Below, piece after piece: positions 16,993-26,158 of a DNA stretch of 64,000 nucleotides. This DNA is from Rhodobiaceae bacterium UBA4490 (GTDB taxonomy: Bacteria; Pseudomonadota; Alphaproteobacteria; Parvibaculales; Parvibaculaceae). Each line of letters opens with the position of its first letter. Position 1 is the first letter of the stretch. A program made the position numbers and the translations under genes. Under the pieces are notes generated by a model that was given only the letters and a program-made list of their open reading frames with translations, searched no databases and was not told where the DNA came from. Location of the stretch: assembly GCA_002389665.1 (NCBI GenBank), contig DGNO01000006.1:302568-366567 (forward strand), given 5' to 3'.

Positions 16993-17666
16993 GTGTGTTT
17001 TTCGTCACCTCCTCGGGAACGGAAATCGGTAAGACCTTCGTTTCCTCTCACATCGTGCGCCAGCTCAAAGCGCGCGGCGACAAGGTATTGGCGCTGAAGC
17101 CCGTTCTCAGCGGCATTACGCCGGAGACGGTTGCAGGCAGCGACACGGCTTTGCTCCTCGAGGCGATGGGGCGCGAGGTTACGGAAGAAAGTTTCGAGGC
17201 GATCACGCCCTGGCATTTCAAGGAAGCCATGTCGCCCGATATGGCGGCGGCGCGCGAAGGGCGCACCGTACCCTTCCGCTCCGTCGTTTCATTTTGCGCG
17301 GAAGCGGCGCGGGCAAGCCATGATCATCTTCTCATCGAAGGGGTGGGCGGGCTCATGGTGCCGCTCGACGATAGTCATTTGGTACTCGACTGGATGAAAG
17401 CGCTGACGCGCGAGACGGCGCTGACGCCCATTCTCGTCGTCGGTTCTTATCTTGGAACGGTGAGCCATACGCTCACCGCGCTGAAAGTGATGAAGGATGA
17501 GGGGCTTGCGCCCGGCGCCATCATTGTCAGCCAGTCTGAAGAGGCGCCGGTGCCGCTGGAAGAAACCTGCGAAGTGATCGCCCGCTTTGCCGGGGGTGTG
17601 CCCATCGTGCCGTTGCCCCGCCTTGCCGCGGGCCAAGAGGCGCCCGATCTTCTTTCCTGGTTTTGA
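16989..17666 (+). CDS. bioD: Dethiobiotin synthetase
   Basis: A 225-residue P-loop enzyme that carboxylates DAPA with ATP and CO2 to dethiobiotin. The P-loop is SSGTEIGKTF (Lys15), the DAPA-contact lysine lies in LALKPVLSG, and IEGVGGLMVPL is the family's central motif. The start overlaps the bioF stop (ATGA). bioC, bioH, bioG or bioZ are not in the window, so the pimeloyl precursor is made by genes elsewhere. Confidence 0.95.
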   Translation: MSVFFVTSSGTEIGKTFVSSHIVRQLKARGDKVLALKPVLSGITPETVAGSDTALLLEAMGREVTEESFEAITPWHFKEAMSPDMAAAREGRTVPFRSVVSFCAEAARASHDHLLIEGVGGLMVPLDDSHLVLDWMKALTRETALTPILVVGSYLGTVSHTLTALKVMKDEGLAPGAIIVSQSEEAPVPLEETCEVIARFAGGVPIVPLPRLAAGQEAPDLLSWF

Positions 17667-17669
17667 CTT

Positions 17670-17846
17670 TCAGCCTCTAGGGCCGAACAGAAACCAGATG
17701 AGAACGCCGATCACCGGGAAGATGATGATAGCGACGATCCAAAGTACTTTCGCGCCCGTGTCGGCGCCGCTCTGGACGGTTTTCACGATCGCATAAATAT
17801 CGGCAATCAACAGTAAAAGCCCGAAAAGGCCGCTGACTTCCATCAT
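17670..17846 (-). CDS. Small PLDc_N-type membrane protein
   Basis: A 58-residue protein with two membrane helices (about residues 6-22 and 33-54) ending in IGVLIWFLFGPRG. This matches the 'phospholipase D nuclease N-terminal' (PLDc_N) small-protein family, whose signature is the closing P-x-I-G-x-x-x-W/Y-x-x-x-G pattern. There is no catalytic HKD motif, so it has no phospholipase activity. The start at 17846 is set by GGGAG six bases upstream; a second ATG follows directly. It is convergent with bioD, three bases apart. Function unknown. Confidence 0.75.
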   Translation of the reverse strand: MMEVSGLFGLLLLIADIYAIVKTVQSGADTGAKVLWIVAIIIFPVIGVLIWFLFGPRG

Positions 17847-17937
17847 TGCATTCTCCCTTGATGCACGGGGGCGGGGCGGCGCCTGATGAAAGGCGCCGTT
17901 TCCCATACGAACGCGGGAGGTGCGGATTTGTTCTGGC

Positions 17938-18468
17938 TTAAAGGAGCGAAGAGGTCAGCGCGCCTTCATGGATGAGCAGCCATTCCTTGGTCGGCAGCCC
18001 GCCGCCAAAGCCGGTCAGCGCCCCGTTCGAGCCGATGACGCGGTGGCAGGGAATGATGACGGGAATGGGGTTCTGCCCATTGGCAAGACCGACGGCGCGC
18101 ACCGCCTTCGGATTGCCGATCTTCTCGGCAATATCCTTGTAGCTCCAGGTCACGCCGTAAGGAATGGTGAGAAGCGCCCGCCAGACCGATTGCTGAAAAG
18201 GCGTGCCGCGCGGGGCAAGCGTGAGGCCGGAAAACTCTTTGCGTGTGCCCGCGAAAAATTCCTGTAAGGCTTTCTCCGCCGCCTCGATATGAGGGCGCGC
18301 TTTGAGCGCGGCGGGCGAGGCCGGGTCCGCCGCTTCCACCCTGATCGTGTCTTCATTGGGAAAGAAGACATGGGTGAGCCCGTCTTCCTCGGCGAGAAGC
18401 CGCAAGGTGCCGATCGGCGTTTCCATAGCGGAGGTGGCGCTTGCTTGCAGGGTCTTGTTCTTTCTCAT
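17938..18468 (-). CDS. ogt: Methylated-DNA-protein-cysteine methyltransferase
   Basis: 176 residues. It removes alkyl groups from O6-alkylguanine by suicide transfer to Cys141 in the canonical VIIPCHRVIG. The helix-turn-helix and arginine-finger region (GNPKAVRAVGLANGQNPIP) precedes the active site, and GALTGFGGGLPTKEWLL follows. There is no Ada-type metal-binding or AraC domain, so it is of the simple Ogt type. Its start overlaps the stop of the glycosylase gene (ATGA), making a two-gene alkylation-repair operon. Confidence 0.93.
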   Translation of the reverse strand: MRKNKTLQASATSAMETPIGTLRLLAEEDGLTHVFFPNEDTIRVEAADPASPAALKARPHIEAAEKALQEFFAGTRKEFSGLTLAPRGTPFQQSVWRALLTIPYGVTWSYKDIAEKIGNPKAVRAVGLANGQNPIPVIIPCHRVIGSNGALTGFGGGLPTKEWLLIHEGALTSSLL

Positions 18469-19379
18469 CCGCCTTTGGCTCCTTGTGTTCCGGTTTGCAG
18501 GCTGGCCCAGAGATGAATGGCGGCATGGCCGCGGTAGGGGGACCAGGCGCGCGACATCTCTTCGAGTTCCCTGGCGCTCGGCACCGCGCCGGAAAAATCA
18601 CCCGCCGCATAACGAAGGCCAAGATCGGACGAAGGAAAGGCATCGCGCAGATGCAAAGCCCGCAGTCCCACATAATGCGCCGTCCAGGGGCCGATGCCGG
18701 GCAGCGCCTCCAATGTTTTGAGCGGTGCGGTGTCGCTTTCAAGCGCGCCGAAGCCGCCGTCTGCGGCAAAGCCGGCAAGGCGGGTGAGTGTTGCCGCGCG
18801 CTTACCCGGCATGCCGAGCCCTTCGATCACTTCACCCGCAAGACGCTCAGGAGCGGGAAACAGCGCGCGGGGCCAGAGCCCTTCTTCCGCCACCTGCGCG
18901 ATGGGCTTTCCATACCGCTCCACTAGACGGGCCGTCAGTGTCGTTGCACCTTTGACTGAGACTTGTTGGCCGAGAATGGCGCGCATCGCCAAAAGATAAG
19001 GATCGAAGGCGCCGGGCACGCGCAGGCCCGGCCGTGCTTTTACGAGGGCGCTAAGCGCGCTGTGACGCTTCAGCGTCTCGTTGATCTTGCGCATGGGGGC
19101 GTCGAGATCGAATTGGCGGATAAGGCGCGCGGCAATGAAGTCCCTCTCCGCTTCCCTTGCGGAAAAGATGCGCACGCCGAGCGCCTTTTTACCGGGCGCA
19201 GGTTTCACCTCGATCACCGCAAAGGAGCGGGGAAGGCGCACAGCCTGGCGCAACGCGTGCCCTTCAATCACCTCGACGCCCGGGATCAGGCGGAAGAGAA
19301 AATAATCGAGCATGTCCCGCCAGGAAAAAAGCGGCGGCACGGGCAGCTCGAAACAGTCTTGTAAGGCAAGCGCGGACAT
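18465..19379 (-). CDS. alkA: DNA-3-methyladenine glycosylase, AlkA type
   Basis: A 304-residue base-excision glycosylase of the HhH-GPD superfamily. It has an N-terminal AlkA-like domain, then the helix-hairpin-helix LPGIGPWTAHYVGLRAL (about residues 226-242) and the catalytic Asp252 in FPSSDLGLR. It cleaves 3-methyladenine and other alkylated bases. It lies directly upstream of ogt with a four-base overlap, so glycosylase and methyltransferase are produced together. In some bacteria AlkA is fused to Ada; here the N-terminus has no Ada cysteine cluster. Confidence 0.93.
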   Translation of the reverse strand: MSALALQDCFELPVPPLFSWRDMLDYFLFRLIPGVEVIEGHALRQAVRLPRSFAVIEVKPAPGKKALGVRIFSAREAERDFIAARLIRQFDLDAPMRKINETLKRHSALSALVKARPGLRVPGAFDPYLLAMRAILGQQVSVKGATTLTARLVERYGKPIAQVAEEGLWPRALFPAPERLAGEVIEGLGMPGKRAATLTRLAGFAADGGFGALESDTAPLKTLEALPGIGPWTAHYVGLRALHLRDAFPSSDLGLRYAAGDFSGAVPSARELEEMSRAWSPYRGHAAIHLWASLQTGTQGAKGG

Positions 19380-19552
19380 GGCCGGAGTTTACAGCCAATC
19401 GGGGGCCTGTCCCCTCCGTTTCCGGTCACGAATGCGGGACCGCTTTTGACCTCCCTCGGACGTTTCGCCTTTCACGGGCGCGAGCGCGCTGATAGCGTGA
19501 GCACATAAGAAATACGCACCCAACATAATCACTGGCATTCGGGGAGGGATGA

Positions 19553-20860
19553 ATGAGTGAACGGGCCGACACGCCGCCGGGCGTTGCCGCCAATATTGCG
19601 CATCTGGGCAAGGGCTACCGGATCTACGCGCTGGTCATTCTGACAATCGTGTATGTACTCAACTATGTGGACCGGCAGATTCTCGCCATCCTACTGCCGG
19701 GCATTAAAGCCGAGCTCGATCTCAACGATACCCAGCTCGGCTTCTTATTCATGACCTTCGGGATTTTCTACGCAACGCTCGGTATTCCGATTGCGATGCT
19801 GGCGGACCGGACGAACCGGCGCAATGTCGTTGCGGCCGCGCTGACGATCTTCTCGCTGATGACGGCAGCCTGCGCCTTCGTTGCCAATTACATTCAGCTC
19901 GTCATCCTGCGCGTGCTGGTGGGGGTGGGCGAGGCCGGCTCCAGTCCGCCTTCCCATTCCATGATCGCGGATATGTTTCCGCCCAAAGCCCGTGCGACGG
20001 CACTTGCCTTCTTCTCGCTCGGGGTGAATATCGGCCTTCTGATCGGCCTTTTCGCGGGCGGCTGGCTGGCGGAGAACTATGGCTGGCGCACGACCTTCAT
20101 CATTGTCGGCCTGCCGGGCGTTTTGATGGCGCTAGTCGTGCTCTTCACCGTCAAGGAGCCGGAACGCGGCGCCTCGGACGGCGTGGCGCCGGGCACGGAA
20201 GAAACCCCTGCCATCGGGGAAGTAGTGAGTTTCCTGTGGTCGCAAAAGGCCTTCCGGCATATTGCGCTCGGCTCGGCGCTCATCGCCTTTGTAGGCTATG
20301 CTGGTGTCGCCTGGGTGCCGACCTTCCTTGCCCGCTCTTTCGGTATGAGCCTGGGGGAGATCGGCATGATGCTCGGCCTCGTTATCGGCTTTGCGGGCGG
20401 CGCGGGCACATTCGGCGCGGGCTTCTTTGCCGACAAGCTTGGCCATAAAGATGTGCGCTGGAATATGTGGCTTGTGGCGCTTGCCGGGGTGGTCGCCTTT
20501 CCCTTCGGCGTTGCGCTTTATCTGACCGACAGCAAGACGGCGGCGATCCTGCTTTTCATCGCCCCGGCGGCGGCAGGCGCGATCTTCACCGGCCCTGCCA
20601 TTGCCATGACGCAGGGTCTTGCGAAGCTGCGTATGCGGGCGACGGCCTCGGCCATCCTGTTTTTCATCCTCAATCTGATCGGGCTCGGCGCGGGCCCGCA
20701 GGTGGTGGGCATGCTTTCGGATTTCTTTGCCGCTTCGGCGGGCGAGGAATCCGTGCGCTATGCGCTGCTTGCGATCACGCCGCTCGGCCTTTGGGGCGCG
20801 CTGCATTTCTTTCTCGCAGCCAAAACCCTGGAAGAGGACCTCGCCCGCGCCAAGGCGTGA
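19553..20860 (+). CDS. MFS transporter, spinster-like
   Basis: A 435-residue, 12-helix major facilitator. The first helix carries LNYVDRQILAILLPGIKAEL, the mark of spinster-type MFS proteins, and the loop 2-3 motif is AMLADRTNRRN. The family covers sphingolipid, lysophospholipid and organic-acid carriers, so the substrate is open. A strong ribosome site (GGGGAGGGATGA) precedes the ATG. It is monocistronic and ends in a terminator shared with the convergent UMF1-type gene. Confidence 0.82.
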   Translation: MSERADTPPGVAANIAHLGKGYRIYALVILTIVYVLNYVDRQILAILLPGIKAELDLNDTQLGFLFMTFGIFYATLGIPIAMLADRTNRRNVVAAALTIFSLMTAACAFVANYIQLVILRVLVGVGEAGSSPPSHSMIADMFPPKARATALAFFSLGVNIGLLIGLFAGGWLAENYGWRTTFIIVGLPGVLMALVVLFTVKEPERGASDGVAPGTEETPAIGEVVSFLWSQKAFRHIALGSALIAFVGYAGVAWVPTFLARSFGMSLGEIGMMLGLVIGFAGGAGTFGAGFFADKLGHKDVRWNMWLVALAGVVAFPFGVALYLTDSKTAAILLFIAPAAAGAIFTGPAIAMTQGLAKLRMRATASAILFFILNLIGLGAGPQVVGMLSDFFAASAGEESVRYALLAITPLGLWGALHFFLAAKTLEEDLARAKA

Positions 20861-20876
20861 AGGTGAGCGAAAAAGC

Positions 20877-20911
20877 AAAAAGGGGGCGTCCTTGCGGGCG
20901 CCCCTTTTTAT
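20877..20911 (+). terminator. Terminator between two convergent MFS genes
   Basis: Stem AAAAAGGGGGCG / CGCCCCTTTTT with one bulge. It has A/T runs on both sides, so it can work in both directions. Confidence 0.88.
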
Positions 20912-20929
20912 TTGTCTTCCAAAAGAAAC

Positions 20930-22375
20930 TCAGTGCTCGGTATGGGCGGTGGACTGTTCCTCGCGCACGAAGACCATGAGCCCGAGCCCAACCACCATGA
21001 AGACAAGCACGGAGGCAAGGCCGATGCGCTGGCTGTTCATCGCGCTTGTCACGATGGCGACGGTGAGCGGCGCCATGAAGCTCGTCGCCTTGCCGCATAG
21101 CGCATAAAGGCCGAAAAATTCCGCCATCATGCTGGGCGGGGCGATGCGGGCGAGCATGGTGCGGCTCGAGGAAATGGATGGTCCGGCAAAAAGCCCGGTC
21201 AGCACGCCGAGAGCCAAGAAGGCGCGCTCGGCGCTTGTCTCAAAGCCCGCCGCATTCAGTGCGCTGCCGATGAAACTCAAAGGTTCCAGCGGTTCCATCG
21301 AGACGGGAATGAAGAAGGCGGCAGCGGTTTCCGTCGTGCCTACCAGCATGAGAAGGCCGAGCGCGAAAAGCGAGACGGCGCCGATGATCGTCGCCTTGGA
21401 GCCGAACTTGTCGTCGAGCCAGCCGCCAAGCAGCGAGGAAGGCACCTGCGCCATAATGATAAGAAGCCCGTAAATGCCGATCTGCGTTGTCGGCCAGTCG
21501 AAAATGCCCGCCGCATAAACACCGGTGAAAATGAAGACCGCGGACTGGCCGTCATAATAGACCATGCGGGCGACAAGATAGGTCGCGATGTTCTTGTAGT
21601 AAGGCAGCTTGCCGAGCGTGCCGATCACCATGGCGATGCCTTTCTTTGCAGCATCCATGCGCGAAAGGCCGGTGCGCGGCTGATCGGGCGTGAAAAGAAA
21701 GAAGGGAAGCGCGAAGAGAACGAACCACAATGCAGCAAGCGGGCCGACCAGGCGGTTATGTTCCTGCGCCGCCTTGTCGAGACCGAGGGCGGGCATTTCC
21801 GGCAGGCCGAAGAGAAGCAGCCAGACAAGGAAGGCGAAGATCGCGCCGAGATATCCCGTGGCAATGCCAAGACCGGAGACGAAACCCATACGCTTCGGCG
21901 AAACGATCGCGGGCAGCATGGCATTGTGATAGACGATAGCGAATTCAAGACAGGTCGCGGCAATGACGACGCCGATCGCGGTTTGCAGGATCGGGTATTC
22001 CATGCCCGGCATCACATACCAAAGGCTTGCCATGCCGGTGCAGGCAAGAAGCGAGAAGATAAGAATGCCCGGCTTGCGCGGGCCTGCCGCATCGGCAAGC
22101 GAGCCGAAAAAGGGGCTGAGCAAGGCGATGGAGGCGCCTGCAATCGCCTGGATATACCCCCAGCTTGCCTGGCCTTGCACCTTGTCGCCGATCACTTCGG
22201 CGGAGAAGTAAGGCGCGAAGACGAAGATATTGACGAGAATGAAATAAGGATTGAGCGCCCAATCGAAAATCGACCAGCCGAAAATGCCGAGCTTGCCGGC
22301 GGGGGTGGCCGCATGTACGGCCATATGGCCGCCCGGCTGCTCATGGGTCAGTTCTTCCTCGTAAATATTCGTCAC
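20930..22375 (-). CDS. MFS transporter, UMF1/Atg22-like
   Basis: A 481-residue, 12-helix permease. The opening motif GWSIFDWALNPYFILV is characteristic of the UMF1 (Atg22-like) family, whose eukaryotic relatives export amino acids from vacuoles. Bacterial substrates are mostly unknown. The start is GTG at 22375 with GGGAAA upstream; an ATG at 22324 lacks a ribosome site and would remove the acidic N-terminal tail. It is convergent with the spinster-like carrier, and the unknown membrane gene 22466-23173 lies just upstream on the same strand. Confidence 0.8.
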   Translation of the reverse strand: MTNIYEEELTHEQPGGHMAVHAATPAGKLGIFGWSIFDWALNPYFILVNIFVFAPYFSAEVIGDKVQGQASWGYIQAIAGASIALLSPFFGSLADAAGPRKPGILIFSLLACTGMASLWYVMPGMEYPILQTAIGVVIAATCLEFAIVYHNAMLPAIVSPKRMGFVSGLGIATGYLGAIFAFLVWLLLFGLPEMPALGLDKAAQEHNRLVGPLAALWFVLFALPFFLFTPDQPRTGLSRMDAAKKGIAMVIGTLGKLPYYKNIATYLVARMVYYDGQSAVFIFTGVYAAGIFDWPTTQIGIYGLLIIMAQVPSSLLGGWLDDKFGSKATIIGAVSLFALGLLMLVGTTETAAAFFIPVSMEPLEPLSFIGSALNAAGFETSAERAFLALGVLTGLFAGPSISSSRTMLARIAPPSMMAEFFGLYALCGKATSFMAPLTVAIVTSAMNSQRIGLASVLVFMVVGLGLMVFVREEQSTAHTEH

Positions 22376-22465
22376 GTGAGGTTTCCCGTTTTAAAGGCCT
22401 GTGCCATTGTTCTTGTTATGAAGGTTTATCCCGGCGGCAAGAGCTGCGGAAGAAGGAAGGCCGGG

Positions 22466-23173
22466 TCAAACGCCAAGTTCCTCATTGCTTTTGCGGTTTA
22501 GCATCCGCGCGATGCGCAGGCGCACAAGAAGGGATTGGGCGAGAAAGAGCAAGAGCGCGCCGGTATAAAGCCCGGTCAGCGCGCGGAAGAAAACCAGAAT
22601 GCTGGAAAAGAGCCAGTCGGATGTGTTGTTCGTGATGGGCCCCGTTTCCACGCGGAAGATTTCTGCCACATCGAGAAAAGCGCCCCGGAAAAATTGCCCG
22701 AGCACGAAGACGCCGCTGCTTGCAGGGTCCGCTTTTGCAAGGGCAAGGCCGCTCGCAATTTCCTCGAAAGGAAAACTGCCGGGCCGGAAGGCGCTGTAAT
22801 TTAGCACCACGATGAAAAGCAGCGCGGAGGGAATGAGGTGGCCCGCCGTAAAGAGCAGCCAGAACCGCGCCCAGAGCGCGCGCCAGGCGGCTTGCTTCAC
22901 GCGGCGGATTTTCTTTTTGCGCTTGGCGATGGTGCTGTTTTTTTTGGGCGGCGCGCCGAGATGAAGGCGCGCGCGTTTCAGTTCCTGCTCAATGAAGGCT
23001 TGCGGATTGCGCATCTGGGAAAAGAAACGGAACTGATGAAGCGCAACGATCATCGCCGAGGCAAAGGCAAAGCCGAGACCGATCAGCGCCGGCACGCGCC
23101 AATCCGCGGTCCAGGCAAGATCGAGCTCGAGCGCGCCAAAAGCGCTGGCGACCGTAAGTGCGAGACTATCCAT
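22466..23173 (-). CDS. Unknown membrane protein
   Basis: A 235-residue protein that I cannot assign to a family. About four hydrophobic segments are visible: residues 3-12 (weak), 28-45, 108-130 and 190-222. A very basic stretch rich in Lys and Arg (about 74-97, AKRKKKIRRVKQ) lies between the second and third and should be cytoplasmic. The start at 23173 is chosen because AGGGGGAG precedes it; an upstream in-frame ATG at 23242 would add 23 residues without a ribosome site. It may be co-transcribed with the downstream UMF1-type transporter, about 90 bases away. Confidence 0.65.
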   Translation of the reverse strand: MDSLALTVASAFGALELDLAWTADWRVPALIGLGFAFASAMIVALHQFRFFSQMRNPQAFIEQELKRARLHLGAPPKKNSTIAKRKKKIRRVKQAAWRALWARFWLLFTAGHLIPSALLFIVVLNYSAFRPGSFPFEEIASGLALAKADPASSGVFVLGQFFRGAFLDVAEIFRVETGPITNNTSDWLFSSILVFFRALTGLYTGALLLFLAQSLLVRLRIARMLNRKSNEELGV

Positions 23174-23337
23174 CAACTCCCCCTCGGCCCTAAGTTTAGA
23201 AACTGAACGGGTGGGTGCAAGATGAATAAGTGAAAAACGCAAGGGAAAGCGGCTTTCTGGTGGCTTCTAGCGCCATTGCTTGCTGGCGCGGTGGGGGAGG
23301 CGTAGGATTTTCAAAAAAGAAACGGGGAGGAGAGTTT

Positions 23338-25059
23338 ATGGGCACCTACGATCTGGTGATACGCGGCGGCACCTTGGCGGACGGCACGGGCGGCGATCTT
23401 TTCGAGGCCGATATTGCGGTGTCGGGCGGCAAGATTGCCGAAATCGGCAAAGTCGCGGGCAAGGGTACCGAGGAGATCGATGCCAGGGGACTGCTGGTCA
23501 CGCCGGGTTTCGTCGACATCCATACCCATTATGACGGTCAGGCGACCTGGAGCGCGGATCTGTCCCCCTCTTCCAATCACGGGGTGACGACCGCGGTGAT
23601 GGGCAATTGCGGCGTCGGTTTTGCGCCCTGCCGGCATGAGGACCATGACCGGCTCATCCGCCTTATGGAAGGGGTGGAAGATATTCCCGCCCCCGTTCTC
23701 GCCGAAGGACTGAAATGGAACTGGGAGAGCTTTCCCGATTATTTGGATGCGCTGGAAGCGCTGCCCCATAATATCGACTTTGCCGCGCAGCTTCCCCATG
23801 GCGCGCTGCGCGTCTATGTGATGGGCGAGCGCGGCGCCAACCGGGAGCCGGCGACCCCCGATGACATTGCCGCCATGGCCGCCATCGCAAAAGATGCGGT
23901 CAGCGCCGGGGCGATCGGTTTTTCCACCTCCCGCACGCTCAATCACCGTACCTCGGACGGCTCGCCCACGCCGACGCTCACCGCCGAAGAGGACGAGCTT
24001 GTCGGCATCGCCATGGGGTTGAAGGCGGCAGGGTGCGGCGTTTTGCAGGTCGTCTCGGATTTTGCTGATCCGGCGCGCGAGTTTTCCATGTTGCGCAAAA
24101 TGGTCGAGCAATCGGGACGGCCTCTCTCGCTTTCTCTCGCGCAGAACGAAAAGGCGCCGGAGGGCTGGCGCTTTCTTCTTTCGCAGATCGAGGCGGCGTC
24201 GAATGAAGGTCTGCCGATGAAGGCGCAGGTCTGCGGGCGGCCTGTCGGGGTATTGCTGGGGCTGGAGCTGACGCTCAATCCTTTCTCCGCGCATCCGAGC
24301 TTTAAGGAAATCGCCTCTTTGCCGCTCGCGGCGAAAGTCGAAAAGATGCGCGATCCGGCCTTCAAGGAAAAGCTGCTGAAAGAAGAGCCTGCGACCGACA
24401 ATCCCTTTATGCGCTCGGTGCTTGCCCATCTTCATAAAATGTATGCGCTGGACCGTGTGCCCGATTACGAGCCGGATCCTGAAACGAGCATCGGCGCGCG
24501 GGCGAAGGCGCGCGGGCTCGAACCGCTGGCCCTTGCCTATGATCTCATGCTTGAGGATGACGGCAAGGCGATGCTCTATTTCCCGTTCCTCAATTACGCG
24601 CAGAACTCGCTCGAGCCCTCCTATCAGATGATGCTGCACAAGGACACGGTGCTGGGGCTCGGCGATGGCGGCGCGCATGTGGGCATGATCTGCGATGGCA
24701 GTTTCTCCACTCATATGCTCACCCATTGGACGCGCGACCGGAAAAGAGGCGAGCGCCTGCCGCTCTCTTTCGTGGTCAAAGCCCATACCCAGGATACGGC
24801 GCGGGCTGTCGGCCTGCTCGACCGCGGGATTTTGCAGCCGGGCTATAAGGCCGATCTGAACGTGATCGATTATCAGGGCCTGTCCCTCTTCCGCCCGGAA
24901 GTGGCGTTCGATCTGCCGGCAGGCGGACGCCGCCTCGTGCAGCGCGCCAAGGGCTACAAAGCGACGATCGTCTCGGGTGAGGTTATCGCCCGTGATGATG
25001 AAGGGACGGGCGCCGTGCCCGGCAAATTGCTGCGCGGCGCGCAGCCTGCTCCGGCTTAA
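23338..25059 (+). CDS. Amidohydrolase 3-family D-aminoacylase-like enzyme
   Basis: A 573-residue metal-dependent hydrolase of the amidohydrolase superfamily. The metal-binding motif is VDIHTHYDGQ (His-x-His, near residue 63); the barrel ends with LGDGGAHVGMICDGS, whose Asp/His residues complete the site, and PGYKADLNVID closes the composite beta domain. The fold and length match N-acyl-D-amino-acid deacylases, and many relatives act on unknown cyclic or acylated amides. The ATG at 23338 follows GGGGAGGAG and is the clear start. The next gene, a TauD-type dioxygenase, lies 32 bases downstream, suggesting a catabolic operon. Confidence 0.82.
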   Translation: MGTYDLVIRGGTLADGTGGDLFEADIAVSGGKIAEIGKVAGKGTEEIDARGLLVTPGFVDIHTHYDGQATWSADLSPSSNHGVTTAVMGNCGVGFAPCRHEDHDRLIRLMEGVEDIPAPVLAEGLKWNWESFPDYLDALEALPHNIDFAAQLPHGALRVYVMGERGANREPATPDDIAAMAAIAKDAVSAGAIGFSTSRTLNHRTSDGSPTPTLTAEEDELVGIAMGLKAAGCGVLQVVSDFADPAREFSMLRKMVEQSGRPLSLSLAQNEKAPEGWRFLLSQIEAASNEGLPMKAQVCGRPVGVLLGLELTLNPFSAHPSFKEIASLPLAAKVEKMRDPAFKEKLLKEEPATDNPFMRSVLAHLHKMYALDRVPDYEPDPETSIGARAKARGLEPLALAYDLMLEDDGKAMLYFPFLNYAQNSLEPSYQMMLHKDTVLGLGDGGAHVGMICDGSFSTHMLTHWTRDRKRGERLPLSFVVKAHTQDTARAVGLLDRGILQPGYKADLNVIDYQGLSLFRPEVAFDLPAGGRRLVQRAKGYKATIVSGEVIARDDEGTGAVPGKLLRGAQPAPA

Positions 25060-25091
25060 AGAGAGCGCGGGGCAAAAGAGGAGGAGACGGG

Positions 25092-26138
25092 ATGGAGGGA
25101 CCAGTCATGACGGCGGATGATGTGCGCCCGCTTGAGGTCCAGGCAGGCTGGCAGAGCGGCGATGTGGCCGATGCCTCCCGCTGGACAGAAGAGCTGAGCC
25201 GGGAGGAGCTCGATGAAATCGATGCGGCGCTTGGCCATGCCAAAAGCGTTTCCTCCAATATGCTGGAAATCGGGCGCGAGGATTTTCCGCTTCCTCATCT
25301 TTCCGCCCGCCTTGCGCGCATCGAGAAAGAGCTGATCGACGGGCGCGGCTTCGTGCTCCTGCGCGGGCTGCCGCGGCTCGATTATTCGAACGATGAGATG
25401 TGCCTTGCCTATTGGGGCATCGGGCTTCATCTCGGCAACCCCTGGCCGCAGAACAAGCACGGCCACATGCTGGGCGATGTGACGGATCAGGGAAAAGCGT
25501 TGGATGACAATACCGCCCGCGGCAATGAGCTCGGCGGTATTGCGCTGCCTTATCATTCCGACGGCTCGGACCTTGTGGGGCTCATGTGCTTGCAGCGCCC
25601 GGCCGAAGGCGGGCTTTCGGCGGTCTGCAACATTCTGGCGATCCATAACGAGCTCGCCGAAACACGGCCCGATCTTCTGGCCGAGCTTTATAGACCGCAG
25701 CCTTACGATTACCGCGGCGAGGAAGCGGCGGGCGGCAAACCCTGGTACGAGGTGCCGGTTTTCACCCGCTGGGAGGAGCGGCTCTTTGCCCGCTACATCC
25801 GCCCTTATATTCTTGCCTCCCAGCGCCATGAAAGCGCGCCGCGCATCACCCCGCTTGCCGAAGAAGCGATGCAGCTTCTCGATGAGATGACCCAGGACCC
25901 GCGCTTTGCAGTGCTGATGGATTTCGAGCCGGGGGACATGCAGTTCGTGAACAATTATCACGTCCTTCATGCGCGCACCGCTTACCGGGACGACCGGGAA
26001 AGCGGGCAGGTGCGGCACTTGAAACGGCTTTGGCTGGAAACACGGGCGCTGGCAAGCCGACCGCCGCATTTCAAAAGCAATGTCGGCGGTCATTGGGGCA
26101 AGAAGAAAGTGATCAGCCGGCTCGATGCGGCGGAGTGA
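25092..26138 (+). CDS. TauD/TfdA-family Fe(II) dioxygenase
   Basis: 348 residues with the double-stranded beta-helix iron triad His155-x-Asp157 (PYHSDGSD) and His293 (YHVLHARTAY). TauD/TfdA enzymes usually couple 2-oxoglutarate decarboxylation to substrate hydroxylation. The ATG at 25092 is preceded by GGAGGAG; another ATG five codons later is less well placed. It follows the amidohydrolase gene, so one enzyme may release an acyl or amide group and the other oxidise the product (inference). No sulfonate ABC importer is present, so taurine is an unlikely substrate. Confidence 0.8.
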   Translation: MEGPVMTADDVRPLEVQAGWQSGDVADASRWTEELSREELDEIDAALGHAKSVSSNMLEIGREDFPLPHLSARLARIEKELIDGRGFVLLRGLPRLDYSNDEMCLAYWGIGLHLGNPWPQNKHGHMLGDVTDQGKALDDNTARGNELGGIALPYHSDGSDLVGLMCLQRPAEGGLSAVCNILAIHNELAETRPDLLAELYRPQPYDYRGEEAAGGKPWYEVPVFTRWEERLFARYIRPYILASQRHESAPRITPLAEEAMQLLDEMTQDPRFAVLMDFEPGDMQFVNNYHVLHARTAYRDDRESGQVRHLKRLWLETRALASRPPHFKSNVGGHWGKKKVISRLDAAE

Positions 26139-26158
26139 AGCGAAGCGGGCCGGAAAGA

